This document shows positions 41,647-51,637 of a stretch of 64,000 bases of DNA, in pieces. The DNA lies in the NCBI GenBank assembly GCA_017307375.1, contig JAFKFH010000008.1, positions 186,001 to 250,000 of the forward strand, read 5' to 3'. The first letter of the stretch is position 1. Each line of letters opens with the position of its first letter. Source of the DNA: Alphaproteobacteria bacterium. Its GTDB lineage: Bacteria > Pseudomonadota > Alphaproteobacteria > Ferrovibrionales > Ferrovibrionaceae. Made by a program: the position numbers and the translations under genes. The notes under the pieces were generated by a model. That model made no database searches. It saw nothing but the letters and a program-made list of their open reading frames with translations, and was not told the DNA's origin.

Positions 41647-42195
41647 ATGTCGGACAGCGTGATCACCCCCGGCCAGGTCCGCGCTGCCCGCGCCCTCCTG
41701 GAATTCAGCCAGGAGCAGCTCGCCAAGCTCGCCGGCGTCGGCATCAATTCGGTCCGCGACATCGAGAGCCAGCGCCGGCCCGCCGAGGCCGGCACGTTGA
41801 AATCGATCAGCCGGGCCCTGAATAGTGCCGGGGTCCGCTTCGTTCCTGGCGATGATCAAGGCGGGCCCGGCGTGCGGCTGGTCGCCGACAGGCCGAGCAT
41901 CATCCGCCGCCCGACCGTCATGTCGATGTGGGACGGCATGCCCGTCGATATCGAGTTCCGCGGCCGCAAGCTGACCGGCTTCCTGCGCCGCGACGACCTC
42001 GACGACATGGGCCGCGTCCCCGGCGGCGCCAAGATGACCGACGCCGACTATGTCGCGATCGTCGAAAAGAACCTCGGCGACATCCTCGATGCTCTGGCCA
42101 AGGCCGCTGCCGATCCGTCGGCCTACAACGAGCGCGACCGGTCGGGCACGCAGTTCTATGTACGATCGAGCGACTATCGGGAGGGGCTGCTGTGA
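41647..42195 (+). CDS. XRE-family HTH regulator with C-terminal extension
   Basis: About 182 residues. N-terminal HTH_XRE: ITPGQVRAARALLEFSQEQL, AKLAGVGINSVRDIESQRRP, SISRALNSAGVRFVPGD. The unusual C-terminal half of about 110 residues (MWDGMPVDIEFRGRKLTGFL, KMTDADYVAIVEKNLGDILD) is not recognised. ATG 41647 is chosen because GGAG sits six bases upstream; earlier ATGs at 41614 and 41635 lie inside the dyad. It overlaps the DUF4238 gene (GTGA), suggesting a two-gene regulatory or defence-like module. Confidence 0.8.
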   Translation: MSDSVITPGQVRAARALLEFSQEQLAKLAGVGINSVRDIESQRRPAEAGTLKSISRALNSAGVRFVPGDDQGGPGVRLVADRPSIIRRPTVMSMWDGMPVDIEFRGRKLTGFLRRDDLDDMGRVPGGAKMTDADYVAIVEKNLGDILDALAKAAADPSAYNERDRSGTQFYVRSSDYREGLL

Positions 42196-43139
42196 TCAGC
42201 GAAACCCCTGGAACCCTTGCGACGCAACACTCGGCGGCAGCCGCCGTTAGCGCGCCCGGGGCCAACCAGAACCAGCACTACGCGCCGCAATTCCTGTTCA
42301 AGCCCTGGGTGGGTAGCGACAGTCTCGTCGAGACCTTCACGGTCAAGCATGGTCGTCTGGTAACCAAACGCAAACCCCGCAAGCGCATCGGCTACGAACC
42401 GAATCTGACGACCGTAGCGAGCCTGCCGGGCGCCGAGCGTCACTTCGTCGAGACCGACTACTACAAGCCGATCGACGACGAAGCCGCCCTGGTCCATCAG
42501 GCGTTAATCCTCCCCGACGTCCCCGATCTGACGGCCGGCCAGCGCATGACATGGGCGATGTTCATCCTGTCGCTCATCCTGCGCTGGCCTGAGACCGTGG
42601 CGTATGGCGCTGAAGAATTCGCGAAAGGGGTATCCGAGAATCTGGCCAAGCGCGGGGGCCAGTTCCACCCTGACCCGCGCACCGGTCTATGGTTACGTGT
42701 GAACCTTGAAGAATGGGGTCGGGCAAACCAGCCCGGCCGGATTGAGTCCTTCCCTTATGCCGGCGTGGCCGAACTAGCGTTCGACCAGCGCAACTTCCTG
42801 CCGGTCGCGAGGGCGGACTGGTTCCTCATCGACAGGCCTGCATCGGAGCCCGAATTCCTAACCTCGACACGACCATACCTGCTGTCCAAGGACGGCAACT
42901 TCCCGCACTGCAGGTGGGTGATGCTGCTACCAATCTCTCCCGATAGGGTGCTCAGGATGGAGTCCAGCGCCGAGATCGATCCCGGCGTGCAGGCGCTGCC
43001 GGCCGCGGCGTTCGTGCGCGCGATGAACGTCTCCACCATTCGGAACGCCGAACCCTACGTGATCGCCAGCGATCGATCGCAGCAGGATCTCATCGCCAGC
43101 GTCTGGCGCGCCGCCGGCCGGATCCGGGAGCCGGCATAG
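42192..43139 (+). CDS. DUF4238 domain protein
   Basis: A 315-residue protein with the DUF4238 opening NQNQHYAPQFLFKPWVGSDS, then ERHFVETDYYKPIDDEAALV and a core helix MTWAMFILSLILRWPETVAY; the C-terminal part includes LLPISPDRVLRMES. DUF4238 proteins are scattered on mobile regions in bacteria; no activity is established. The GTG start overlaps the XRE stop. About 20 N-terminal residues before NQNQHY are low-complexity. Confidence 0.78.
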   Translation: MISETPGTLATQHSAAAAVSAPGANQNQHYAPQFLFKPWVGSDSLVETFTVKHGRLVTKRKPRKRIGYEPNLTTVASLPGAERHFVETDYYKPIDDEAALVHQALILPDVPDLTAGQRMTWAMFILSLILRWPETVAYGAEEFAKGVSENLAKRGGQFHPDPRTGLWLRVNLEEWGRANQPGRIESFPYAGVAELAFDQRNFLPVARADWFLIDRPASEPEFLTSTRPYLLSKDGNFPHCRWVMLLPISPDRVLRMESSAEIDPGVQALPAAAFVRAMNVSTIRNAEPYVIASDRSQQDLIASVWRAAGRIREPA

Positions 43140-43766
43140 CTCTGTTGGCACCCCACGATCTTTGGCAAATCATAAAGTCCGCCTAGTCGCCATTGTATTT
43201 CAATACTCTTCTATTGCCTTGACGTAAGAGCAGGTCTTCGTCGGGCAGCAACGCGTCTTTACATGAACAATTTTCATTCTCGCAAGTGCGGTCCGCCCAT
43301 AGTGCGACATCGAAGTGTAGTTTGAAGCACTCATCACTGAGATCTTTCATAGCCAGTGAATCATGCTTACTCAGATCTGTGCGGCGCAAGTAATCGTCCA
43401 AAATATCGTATGGATCGTGTTGTCATTCAACCACTCCGTTTCAAGGCGGAATCTAGCCCCGATATCCGGCAATACAAGGCCAGTCCAGCAGCCTTCGGCA
43501 GGACGTCACAGCGTGCTCAGCACCAGGGATGCGTGGCTCAGTACAACTTGCAATTCAAGCAATCCATGATGTCACAAACCGAGTGACACGATGCTGTTGC
43601 ACATCGCCGCGAGCAAGGTTGAATTCCTTAATGCAATCAACGACTAATGCTGGGGAACGTCACCTCTCGTTGGGCACGCCCCCCACCTTCGTTCCTATCT
43701 CCCGATTGGCGATTACGGCACGACGAGCGCACCGGCACCTCGTCGTTCAACGGCCATGAGCCGCCG
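43140..43766. other. AT-richer accessory tail, mostly without genes
   Basis: 627 bases with lower GC than the flanks and many short open frames without coding signs, apart from the fragment described below. Probably the decayed end of the accessory region. No repeat of the tRNA-Glu 3' end was found here, so the right junction is not fixed. Confidence 0.4.
43183..43401 (-). pseudogene. Possible gene fragment, unknown
   Basis: 72 codons from a TTG; the frame extends a little upstream as HDPYDILDDYLRRTDLSKHD and continues DECFKLHFDVALWADRTCEN with several Cys. Composition is protein-like and clearly non-random, but there is no ATG or ribosome-binding site. It may be the C-terminal remnant of a larger gene. 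Confidence 0.3.
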
Positions 43767-44165
43767 TCACCGGCTGCCGAAACGCTGCCGCGCCGCCTCG
43801 GTCACCGGCGTGAACAGCGACACGAGGCTGCCTTCCGGATCCCGGAACTGCACGGTGCGGTTGCCCCAGGGCAGCGTCTTGGGCGCATGCACCACATCGG
43901 CCCGGTCCTTCAGCCGCTCGAACGCGGCATCGGCGTCGTCGACCATGAATTCGAGGATCGCCGAACGGTTGGCGGCGGGCAGCGCGCTGCCCGGCTGAAA
44001 CAGCGCGACCGTCTCGGCGCTGCCGATTGCCAGGATCGCGGCAGGCGTCACGATCTCGGCAAATTGCGGCGCCAGCCAGTCGGCGGCCGAGCCGGTGACC
44101 ATTTCGTAGAAGGCCACCATGGTCTTGATGTCGCCGGCAATCAGCCGGATCGAGGCGAGTTTCAT
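43767..44165 (-). CDS. VOC (glyoxalase/bleomycin-resistance fold) protein
   Basis: A 132-residue VOC protein: MKLASIRLIAGDIKTMVAFY, EMVTGSAADWL, ILEFMVDDADAAFERLKDRA, FRDPEGSLVSLFTPVTEAA (metal-site Glu). Typical roles are glutathione-linked isomerisation, dioxygenation or antibiotic binding; none can be assigned. An upstream in-frame ATG at 44186 is an alternative start. Confidence 0.82.
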   Translation of the reverse strand: MKLASIRLIAGDIKTMVAFYEMVTGSAADWLAPQFAEIVTPAAILAIGSAETVALFQPGSALPAANRSAILEFMVDDADAAFERLKDRADVVHAPKTLPWGNRTVQFRDPEGSLVSLFTPVTEAARQRFGSR

Positions 44166-44256
44166 CTGTCGGTCCCATGCCGTCATGCGGGGACCATCGT
44201 TGTCGCACGGGCCTGCTGACAGCATGGTGGCAACAGGCCGGGCGCGGCGCAGCGGG

Positions 44257-44874
44257 CTAACGCCGCGACTTCAGCACCCAGACGATCACGCCGGTCACCA
44301 CGATGCTGCCGGCCAGGATGGCGATCGTCAGCCCGCCGAGCGACCCGGCATCGTCGATCACCGTCTGCGCGCCCCGCGTCGCCAACCACCCCGGGGCGAG
44401 CAGCACCGGCGCCCACAGGATGGCCGAGCCGGCATTGGCGGCCTGGAAGCGGCCGCGCTTCATCTTCAGCATGCCCGCCACCAGCGGCACCGTCGAGCGC
44501 AGCGGGCCGAGGAAGCGGCCGATGAACACCGCGGCAAAGCCGTATTTGCGGAAGAACAGCCGCGATTTGGCCACCTGCGCCCGATAGCGCGACAGCGGAC
44601 GCCGGTAGACGATCGCCGGGCCGCACCAGCGCCCGAGGCTGTAGGAAGCCGCATCGCCCAGCGTCGCGCCGACGATGGCGCCGACCAGCACCGGCACCGG
44701 TTCGACGATGCCGAGGCCGAGCAGCGTGCCGAACACCATCATCAGCGCGGTCGCCGGCACCACGAGGCCGACGATCACCAGCGATTCGCAGAAGGCGACC
44801 AGCGCGATGGCCGGCCCGGCCCAGGCGCGATGACGCTGGAGGAATTCGGTAGCGAGTTCGACGAGGGATTCCAT
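44257..44874 (-). CDS. DedA/VTT-domain membrane protein
   Basis: About 205 residues. The VTT (SNARE-associated) fold is clear: AFCESLVIVGLVVPATALMM, GATLGDAASYSLGR, FFRKYGFAAVFIGRFLGPLR, STVPLVAGMLKM, then two C-terminal helices. DedA proteins are inner-membrane phospholipid flippase-type proteins needed for envelope homeostasis. An upstream GTG at 44889 would add five residues. Confidence 0.88.
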   Translation of the reverse strand: MESLVELATEFLQRHRAWAGPAIALVAFCESLVIVGLVVPATALMMVFGTLLGLGIVEPVPVLVGAIVGATLGDAASYSLGRWCGPAIVYRRPLSRYRAQVAKSRLFFRKYGFAAVFIGRFLGPLRSTVPLVAGMLKMKRGRFQAANAGSAILWAPVLLAPGWLATRGAQTVIDDAGSLGGLTIAILAGSIVVTGVIVWVLKSRR

Positions 44875-45014
44875 CTGGCGGATCTGCACCTGGTAGACGA
44901 CAACGATGCCGGCCGCGATGCGGACAGCCTAGGTTTACGCTTGGCGATCGGGCGATAATCCCCGGGGGCATCCGGCCCGCATGGCGTGTGCGCAGCCCGG
45001 CGGTATCGGGAGGG

Positions 45015-45110
45015 TGGCGGAAGAGAGTAGGAGTCGAACCTACCCGGAGCCGTCTGACGACCCCAACCGGGTTTGAAGCCCGGCCGCCCCACCGGAGGCG
45101 ATTCCCTTCC
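45015..45110 (-). tRNA. selC: tRNA-Sec (anticodon TCA)
   Basis: A 96-base tRNA on the minus strand: 8-bp acceptor stem GGAAGGGA/TCTCTTCC, anticodon loop CTTCAAA giving TCA, a long variable arm, T-loop GGTTCGACTCC and encoded CCA. The eight-base acceptor and long extra arm distinguish selenocysteine tRNA from serine tRNAs. It lies 21 bases after selB and is probably cotranscribed with it. Confidence 0.95.
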
Positions 45111-45131
45111 CCAAAGACCGGCCCTATCGTC

Positions 45132-47051
45132 TCACGCCGGGCCGGCGCCGAACAGATCCCGCTTTTCCGGGCGCGGCCGGCGCAGGTCGCCCTGGCGCAG
45201 CGTCACGCCCATGCGATCGAAGAATTCCAGGATCAGTATGGCAAGCTTGCGCCCGGTGCCGATCCGGTCGCGGAACTGCGCCGCGGTGATCTGGCCGCCC
45301 GGCGTCGCTGCCGCGATCGTCCCGACCATGCCGGCCATCTCGGCCACCACCGGCCGGGGATAGAAATGGTCGGGCGCCACCTCGACCAGCCGTCCCATCC
45401 GGGCCAGCCGGCGCATGAGCCGGCGCACCTCCTCCTCGCGTTGGTTCAGCCGGCCGGCGATGTCGCGCACCCGCGGCGGGTCGTAGCGGTCGGCGGCCAG
45501 CAGCGGCTCGATCCGCGCCTGCAGCTTCTGGTCGGCCGGCGACAGGGCGACCTTGTGCCCCTGCAGGCAGATCCAGGGGCCGTCGAGGCGGATGGTGCCG
45601 CCGGCGACGGCGGCGACGACCAGCGCGGCGAACAGCGCCTCGGGCAGGCGCACCGGCAAGGCCAGGCGCAGGCGCCGATGCTCCAACCCGGGCTGTTCCG
45701 GCGCCGCCTGGTGATGGCGGGCCAGCGCCTCGGCCAGCATGCCGGTCCATTCGGCGGCCCGGGACGGGGCCACGGCATGGCCGCCGAGGTCCTGGAACGC
45801 GACGATTTCGTGCAGGACCGACAGATCCTCGGCCGGCAGGTTCCAGGCCAGCGCGAAAGGCTCCAGCGCGACATGATGCGGCGGCAGGGCCAGCAGCCGT
45901 TCCAGCGCCGCCTCGGCGGTCGGGGCCTCCAGGGCGGCCAGCGCCGCCAGCCGTTCGGGCCGCCGGCGCCCGCGGGCCGGCGGAAAGGGGTCGAGCACCA
46001 GCCCGCCGCCGACGGTGCGCCGCGCCGTCTGGTCGCGCAGCACGAAGCGGTCGCCGCGCAGCGCCGAAAGCGGCGCGTCCAGCACCAGTTGCGCCAGCGC
46101 CGCGGCGCCGGGCTCCAGCGCCTTGTCCTGCAACAGGGCGACCCGGCCGGTCAGGTCGGAAGTACCGAGGTGGACATGCACCGGCGTCCAGTGCCGCATC
46201 GCCCGCGGTTCGGCGGCGAGCAGACGCAGCCGCACGTCGAGGCGGTCGGTGGCGCGGTCGAGACGCGGGGCCAGCAGCGCATCGCCACGATGGATACGAT
46301 CGCGCGCCACCTCGGCCCCGGCGAGGTTGACCGCACAGCGCTGCCCGACCCCGCCACCCTGGGCCGGCCGGTTCTGGACATGCAGCCCGCGCACCCGCGC
46401 CCGGCGGCCCCCCGGGCACAACACGAGGTCGTCACCGACCGCCACCCGGCCGGCCAGCACCGTGCCGGTGACCACCGTGCCCGCGCCGGCAATGGTGAAG
46501 CAACGGTCGACCTGCAGGCGGAAGTCGCCGGCCGGCGGCCGCGCCGGCAGGCCGGCCGCCAGGGCCAGCAACCGGCGTTCCAGCGCCGCGATGCCCTGCC
46601 CCGTGGCCGCCGACACCGCATGCAGTTCGAGCCCGGCCAAGCCCGTCGGCGCTAGCAATTGGCGGATCTCGGCCTCGACCGCGGCCAGCCGCGCCGTATC
46701 GGCCAGGTCGGCCTTGGTGATCACGGCAAGGCCGCGGGTCAGCCCGAGCAGATCGAGGATCTGGACATGCTCGACCGTCTGGCGCCGCACGCCGTCATCG
46801 GCTGCCACCACCAGCATCACCAGGTCGATGCCGGTCGCGCCCGCCAGCATGTTGTGGATGAAGCGCTCGTGGCCCGGCACGTCGACGAAGCCGAGCATGT
46901 CGGCGGCGCCGAGCGGGCGATAGGCGAAGCCGAGATCGATGGTGATGCCGCGCGCCTTCTCCTCGGGCAGGCGGTCGGCATCGACGCCGGTCAGGGCGCG
47001 CACCAGCGTGGTCTTGCCGTGGTCGATATGGCCGGCCGTGCCGACGATCAT
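45132..47051 (-). CDS. selB: Selenocysteine-specific elongation factor
   Basis: A 639-residue SelB. G1 [21 protein letters not shown]3 [17 protein letters not shown]4 [11 protein letters not shown]-Tu-like domains 2 and 3, then the C-terminal winged-helix repeats ([20 protein letters not shown] at the end) that bind the SECIS hairpin. It delivers Sec-tRNA to the UGA codon of the formate dehydrogenase encoded in the same gene cluster. ATG 47051 overlaps the stop of the Sel1-repeat gene. Confidence 0.96.
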   Translation of the reverse strand: MIVGTAGHIDHGKTTLVRALTGVDADRLPEEKARGITIDLGFAYRPLGAADMLGFVDVPGHERFIHNMLAGATGIDLVMLVVAADDGVRRQTVEHVQILDLLGLTRGLAVITKADLADTARLAAVEAEIRQLLAPTGLAGLELHAVSAATGQGIAALERRLLALAAGLPARPPAGDFRLQVDRCFTIAGAGTVVTGTVLAGRVAVGDDLVLCPGGRRARVRGLHVQNRPAQGGGVGQRCAVNLAGAEVARDRIHRGDALLAPRLDRATDRLDVRLRLLAAEPRAMRHWTPVHVHLGTSDLTGRVALLQDKALEPGAAALAQLVLDAPLSALRGDRFVLRDQTARRTVGGGLVLDPFPPARGRRRPERLAALAALEAPTAEAALERLLALPPHHVALEPFALAWNLPAEDLSVLHEIVAFQDLGGHAVAPSRAAEWTGMLAEALARHHQAAPEQPGLEHRRLRLALPVRLPEALFAALVVAAVAGGTIRLDGPWICLQGHKVALSPADQKLQARIEPLLAADRYDPPRVRDIAGRLNQREEEVRRLMRRLARMGRLVEVAPDHFYPRPVVAEMAGMVGTIAAATPGGQITAAQFRDRIGTGRKLAILILEFFDRMGVTLRQGDLRRPRPEKRDLFGAGPA

Positions 47052-47827
47052 GGCGGTCCGTCCGGACCCCAGCCGGCGGCCTCGGCCCGCTCGACCAGCG
47101 TCACCTGCTCCTCGACATGGGCAAGGAATCCCAGGGCCGCATCGACGCCGGCGCGCCGCGCGCGGTCGAGCCAGTAGAGGGCGCGCGCCTGGTCGGCCGG
47201 CACGCCGACGCCGAGGTGACAGGCTGCGCCCAGCATCATCTGCGCCTCACCGTCGCCGGCCCGCGCCGCCCGCTCGAACCACTGGCAGGCGAGCGCCGGG
47301 TCGCGCGGCACGCCGCGCGCGTCGTGATGGATCTGGCCCAGCCGGGTCATCGCCGTCGCCACGCCCTGGGCCGCCGCCGCCTCGGCCCAGCGGCGCGCCC
47401 CCGCCTCGTCCACCGTGCCGCCCTCGCCCGTCAGCAACAGGTGGCTCAGCATGTCCTGGGCCTGCGCCAGCCCCGCCTCGGCCGCGACCGCATACCACCG
47501 GGCGGCGGCCGCCGCGTCCGGCGCGGTGCCGCGCCCCTGGTAGTGCATCAGCGCCAGGTTCTGTGCGGCGACCGCATCGCCCAGCGCGGCCGCCCGGTCA
47601 AACAGCGCCAGGGCCCGCGCATCTTCGCGCGGCAGGCCCAGCCCCTCGGCATGCAGCCCGCCCAGATTGGCCATCGCCCGGGCATGGCCGGCGGCGGCCA
47701 ACCGCGACCAGCCGGCCGCCGCCGCGTCGTAATCGCCGGCATCGAACGCGGCACGCGCCCGGGCCATCAGCGCTTCGGGGCCAGGGTCGTCGTCAGGCCG
47801 CAGCCAGCGGCGGAGACGGTCAAGCAT
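47048..47827 (-). CDS. Sel1-like repeat (TPR-type) protein
   Basis: A 259-residue protein made of about five Sel1-like repeats: [99 protein letters not shown]. Such solenoids mediate protein contacts. No signal peptide. The gene is wedged between selA (8-base overlap) and selB (4-base overlap), so it is made together with the Sec machinery; its role there is unknown. The name Sel1 has nothing to do with selenium. Confidence 0.88.
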   Translation of the reverse strand: MLDRLRRWLRPDDDPGPEALMARARAAFDAGDYDAAAAGWSRLAAAGHARAMANLGGLHAEGLGLPREDARALALFDRAAALGDAVAAQNLALMHYQGRGTAPDAAAAARWYAVAAEAGLAQAQDMLSHLLLTGEGGTVDEAGARRWAEAAAAQGVATAMTRLGQIHHDARGVPRDPALACQWFERAARAGDGEAQMMLGAACHLGVGVPADQARALYWLDRARRAGVDAALGFLAHVEEQVTLVERAEAAGWGPDGPP

Positions 47828-49178
47828 CGAGCTGCGCCACGAAGGCCGCCTCGTCGTCGAGGCAGCGGCAGTCGAGCAGCAGGGCGCCGTCGGCGATCCG
47901 CCCGACCACCGGCCAGGCGAGGCCGCGCAGCCGGGCCGCCAGCGCCTCCAGTGCCGCGCCGGCCCGCCGCCCCGCGGGGCGCAGCGCCACCGCCGCGCTG
48001 GGCAGCAGGTCGACCGGCAGCGCGCCCGAGCCGATCTGGCTGCGCGCCGGCACCACCGTGACCTGCCAGTCCGCGCCGGCCCAGCGTGCCAGCAGCGGCG
48101 CCAGTCGCGCCGCCTGCGCGGCGATTTCGTTCTCGCCCCGGGTCAGCATCCGCAAGGTCGGCAGGCGTTGCGCCAGCCGGTCGGGGTCGTCGTAGAGCGC
48201 CAGCGTCGCGGCCAGGGCGGCCAGCCGCGCCTTGTCGAGACGCAGGGCGCGCTTCAGCGGATTCTTGTCGAGCCTGGCGATCAGTGCGGCGCGGCCGACG
48301 ACGATGCCGCATTGCGGCCCGCCCAGCAGCTTGTCGCCCGAGAAGGTGACGAGGTCGGCCCCGGCGGCGATCGCCTCGGCCGGCGTCGGCTCGTGCGGCA
48401 GGCCCCAGCGTTCCAGCCCCACCAGCGTGCCGGCACCGAGGTCAATGGCGAAGGGCAGCCCCGCATCATGGGCGATCCGCGCCATTTCGCGCTCGGGCAC
48501 CGCCTTGGTGAAGCCGGTCACGGCATAGTTCGACGGATGCACCTTCATCACCAGCGCGGTGCGCGGCCCGATCGCCCCGGCATAGTCGGCCGCGTGCGTG
48601 CGGTTGGTGGTGCCGACCTCGACCAGCCGGCATTGCGCGCGGGCCATGATGTCGGGCATGCGGAAGGCGCCGCCGATCTCGATCAGTTCGCCCCGGCTGA
48701 CCACGACCTCGCGCCGCGCCGCCAGCGCATTGAGCAGCAGCAGCACGGCGGCGGCGTTGTTGTTGACGACGGTCGCAGCCTCCGCCCCGGTCAGGCGGCA
48801 GAGCCGCGCGCGGACATGGGCGTCGCGCTCGCCGCGCCGGCCGGTGTCGAGGTCGAATTCGAGGTTGGCGAAGGCGATGCTGGCCTCATAGGCGGCGCGC
48901 GCGGCGGCCTCGGCCATCAGCGCCCGGCCGAGATTGGTGTGCAGCACCGTGCCGGTCAGGTTGAAGACGCGGCGGAGCGAGCCGAGCGCCTCGCGCGCCA
49001 GGCGATCACCTGCCGCGGCCAGCACCTGCTCGGCATCGGCGGCTGCCCGCGCGGCGCGGAAGGCGGCGGTGATGCCGCGAATCGCCCCCAGCACCGCGGC
49101 GCGGCCATGTCGCTCGATCAGCGCCGCGGCCTCCGGCCGGCCGAGGATCTGGTCGACCGACGGCAGCGGCGAGGTCAT
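47820..49178 (-). CDS. selA: L-seryl-tRNA(Sec) selenium transferase
   Basis: A 452-residue PLP enzyme: [53 protein letters not shown], and PLP-binding Lys283 in [16 protein letters not shown]. It converts Ser-tRNA(Sec) to Sec-tRNA(Sec) with selenophosphate from SelD. ATG 49178 overlaps the fdhE stop (ATGA). Length matches bacterial SelA. Confidence 0.95.
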   Translation of the reverse strand: MTSPLPSVDQILGRPEAAALIERHGRAAVLGAIRGITAAFRAARAAADAEQVLAAAGDRLAREALGSLRRVFNLTGTVLHTNLGRALMAEAAARAAYEASIAFANLEFDLDTGRRGERDAHVRARLCRLTGAEAATVVNNNAAAVLLLLNALAARREVVVSRGELIEIGGAFRMPDIMARAQCRLVEVGTTNRTHAADYAGAIGPRTALVMKVHPSNYAVTGFTKAVPEREMARIAHDAGLPFAIDLGAGTLVGLERWGLPHEPTPAEAIAAGADLVTFSGDKLLGGPQCGIVVGRAALIARLDKNPLKRALRLDKARLAALAATLALYDDPDRLAQRLPTLRMLTRGENEIAAQAARLAPLLARWAGADWQVTVVPARSQIGSGALPVDLLPSAAVALRPAGRRAGAALEALAARLRGLAWPVVGRIADGALLLDCRCLDDEAAFVAQLDA

Positions 49179-50035
49179 CGCGGCCGTTCGGCGGCGAGAT
49201 AGGGATTGGGCCAGGCGCGTGCCCAGCCCGCCTCGCCGACCAGCAGGTCGAGGCCGAGGGTGGCGAGATCGTCGGCAACCGGATCGGTCGCGGCGTCGCG
49301 GGCCAGATAGAAGATCTTGCCATAGGCGCCGCAGCCGTCGCAGGTCTCGGCCTTGGCGGCGCCGCCGCCCCCCTCGATCTCGTGATAGGCGATGCCCGCG
49401 GTTCCCTCGCAGACCGCGCATTTGACGCGCAGGAAATGCCAGGCAGTGCCGCACAGCCCGCAATGGAGATAGCGGCTGCCGGAGAGCGACCCGGTAGCCT
49501 CGACGGTCGAGGCGACGGGCAGCGCGCCGCAGGCGGGACAGGTCGTCAGCGACCGTTCGTGGCCGAGATCGCCAGGGTCGAGCATCGCGGCCATGCGGGT
49601 GAACCAGACTTCGAGGGCGGCGTGCACGAACGGCGCCAGCGCCAGGTCGTCGGGCCGGGGATCATGCGCCAGCACCCGGTCGGCCAGCGCCTCGACATCG
49701 ACGGGCAGCGTCAGGTCCGGACGCAGATCAGCCAGCATGCCGCGCAACACCGGCAGCCAGCCCTGGTCGCCGCGCGGCGCCCTGTGGTCGAGCGGCGTGC
49801 GTCCGGTCGCGGCCGGCATCGTGCCCGGCCCCAGCCGCCCCAGCGCGTCCTGCTGGGCGGCGGCGATGCGGGCCAGCAAGGCGAGGTAATCGCCGAGCGG
49901 ATGACCATCGGCGAGATGGCCCAGCCGGGCGGCGCGGCGGGCGAAGCGGTTGCGCAGATCGGGCAGGCGGACGAAGGGGGGCGGGCTGGCTGACGTGCCG
50001 ATATCGGCCTGGTCGACGACGCTACCTGTGGGCAT
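49175..50035 (-). CDS. fdhE: Formate dehydrogenase accessory protein
   Basis: A 286-residue FdhE with four CxxC iron-binding motifs: [35 protein letters not shown]. FdhE is required for activity of membrane formate dehydrogenases, probably acting on the catalytic subunit after folding. It lies 39 bases after the cytochrome b gene and overlaps selA. Confidence 0.92.
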   Translation of the reverse strand: MPTGSVVDQADIGTSASPPPFVRLPDLRNRFARRAARLGHLADGHPLGDYLALLARIAAAQQDALGRLGPGTMPAATGRTPLDHRAPRGDQGWLPVLRGMLADLRPDLTLPVDVEALADRVLAHDPRPDDLALAPFVHAALEVWFTRMAAMLDPGDLGHERSLTTCPACGALPVASTVEATGSLSGSRYLHCGLCGTAWHFLRVKCAVCEGTAGIAYHEIEGGGGAAKAETCDGCGAYGKIFYLARDAATDPVADDLATLGLDLLVGEAGWARAWPNPYLAAERPR

Positions 50036-50074
50036 GAACGCTCTACCAACCCTCCGCCATCATCGGGAAACGCG

Positions 50075-50719
50075 CTAGTCGCCGGTGCCCTTGGCCGGCG
50101 TCCGGATCTCCTCGCGCAGCCATTTGCGGTGATGCTTCCAGGCCCAGCCGCCGGTCACCGACCCGCGCGTCATCGCCCTCAGCGTTCCCTTGACCCAGAA
50201 CGCCGCGTAGACGTGGACGATCAGGATGAAGCAGAACAGCACCGCACCGGCGGCGTGCAGCACCCCGGCCAGGCGCTTCTGGTCGACGGTGAAATAGGCC
50301 GCGAAGTACTCGTCCCACAGCACCAGGCCGGAAACGAACATCAGCAGCACGGCAAGCGACATCAGCCAGAACACCAGCTTCTGCCCGGCATTGTAGCGCC
50401 CGACCTCGGGCAGCCGCTCCTCGCGGTTGTTGATCACGTCGTTGATCGAGGCCATCCACCGCGAATCCTCGCGCCGCCAGAGGTTATGGTGCCAGAAGCG
50501 GAGGAACAGCCCGAGGAACGACAGCATCAGCACGACGCCGATCCAGGGATGGATGATCCGGGTCCATACCCCGCCGCCGAACAGGTCGGTCAGGAAGAAC
50601 AGCGACGGATGGAAGAATGCCATGCCCGACAAGGCCAGCAGGATCAGGCAGATCGCCGTCAGCCAGTGATTGGCGCGCGAGCCGGCGGTATAGCGCCCGA
50701 CGGTGCCGCCGCCCTTCAC
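50075..50719 (-). CDS. fdoI: Formate dehydrogenase gamma subunit (cytochrome b556)
   Basis: A 214-residue four-helix membrane cytochrome: [20 protein letters not shown] (heme His), [40 protein letters not shown], and [20 protein letters not shown] with its conserved His. It anchors the complex and passes electrons from the beta subunit to quinone. It starts at GTG 50719, overlapping the beta-subunit stop as GTGA. Confidence 0.93.
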   Translation of the reverse strand: MKGGGTVGRYTAGSRANHWLTAICLILLALSGMAFFHPSLFFLTDLFGGGVWTRIIHPWIGVVLMLSFLGLFLRFWHHNLWRREDSRWMASINDVINNREERLPEVGRYNAGQKLVFWLMSLAVLLMFVSGLVLWDEYFAAYFTVDQKRLAGVLHAAGAVLFCFILIVHVYAAFWVKGTLRAMTRGSVTGGWAWKHHRKWLREEIRTPAKGTGD

Positions 50720-51624
50720 GACCGGCCCCCGTTCTCGCGGTCGGCCATGGCACGCGCCTTCTCCTCGTCTTCCTCCTCGACCTCGTTCGGCCCCTTGGTG
50801 ACGTAGTGGAAGAAGCCGAGCAGGGCGGCCAGGCCGATACCGGCCAGCGCCACCGGCTTGGCCATGCCCTTCCACAGCTCGACCAGCGGGCTGATCCGCG
50901 GATTGGCCGGCAGGCCGCTATAGTCGGTCGGCCGGTCGCCATAGGGCAGCACGTACATCACGTGGGTGCCGCCGACGCCGGGCGGATCGTACAGCGCCGC
51001 GGTCTGGTAGCCGCGGGACTTCAGGTCCTGCAGGCGCCCGTCGGCATGGTTCTTCATGTCGGTCTTGGTGCCGAAATAGATCGCCTGGGTCGGGCAGGCC
51101 TTGGCGCAGGCCGGAATCTGGCCGACGGCGACCCGGTCGGAGCAGAGGCTGCACTTGTAGGCCTTCTGGTCGCGGGCCGAGATGCGCGGGATGTTGAACG
51201 GACAGCCCTTCACGCAATAGCCGCAGCCGATGCAGTTTTCCGAGATGAAGTCGACGATGCCGTTGGCGTACTGCACGATCGCGCCGGGCGACGGGCAGGC
51301 CTTCAGGCAGCCCGGCTCGCTGCAATGCATGCAGCCGTCCTTGCGGATCAGCCAGGCCAGGTTCTCGCCGACCTCGATCTCGTTGAACCGCATCACGGTC
51401 CACGAGGCCGGGGTCAGATCGGCCGGGTTGTCGTAGACGCCGACATTGTGGCCGACCTCGTCGCGCAGGTCGTTCCATTCCATGCAGGCGGCCTGGCAGG
51501 CCTTGCAGCCGATGCATTTGGAAATGTCGATCAGCTTGGCGACCTCGGCGCTCTCGCGCACCGAGGGCGACGGGGCGGTGGTGGCCGAGCGGCGCTTGAT
51601 GTCGAGGGATTGCAGCGTGGACAT
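50716..51624 (-). CDS. fdoH: Formate dehydrogenase beta subunit (iron-sulfur)
   Basis: A 302-residue protein with four [4Fe-4S] Cys groups: [65 protein letters not shown]. One C-terminal membrane helix ([20 protein letters not shown]) precedes an acidic tail, as in FdnH/FdoH. It wires electrons from the catalytic subunit to the cytochrome. The gene begins 13 bases after fdoG. Confidence 0.95.
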   Translation of the reverse strand: MSTLQSLDIKRRSATTAPSPSVRESAEVAKLIDISKCIGCKACQAACMEWNDLRDEVGHNVGVYDNPADLTPASWTVMRFNEIEVGENLAWLIRKDGCMHCSEPGCLKACPSPGAIVQYANGIVDFISENCIGCGYCVKGCPFNIPRISARDQKAYKCSLCSDRVAVGQIPACAKACPTQAIYFGTKTDMKNHADGRLQDLKSRGYQTAALYDPPGVGGTHVMYVLPYGDRPTDYSGLPANPRISPLVELWKGMAKPVALAGIGLAALLGFFHYVTKGPNEVEEEDEEKARAMADRENGGRS

Positions 51625-51637
51625 GGCTCAATCCCCC

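Noticed and set aside
39382-45014. Right attachment site as a copy of the tRNA-Glu 3' end
   Set aside because: No matching stretch was seen by eye up to tRNA-Sec, so no att site is reported.
45015-45110. tRNA-Sec read as a serine tRNA
   Set aside because: The anticodon is TCA on the minus strand with an eight-base acceptor stem and the selB neighbour, which define selenocysteine tRNA.
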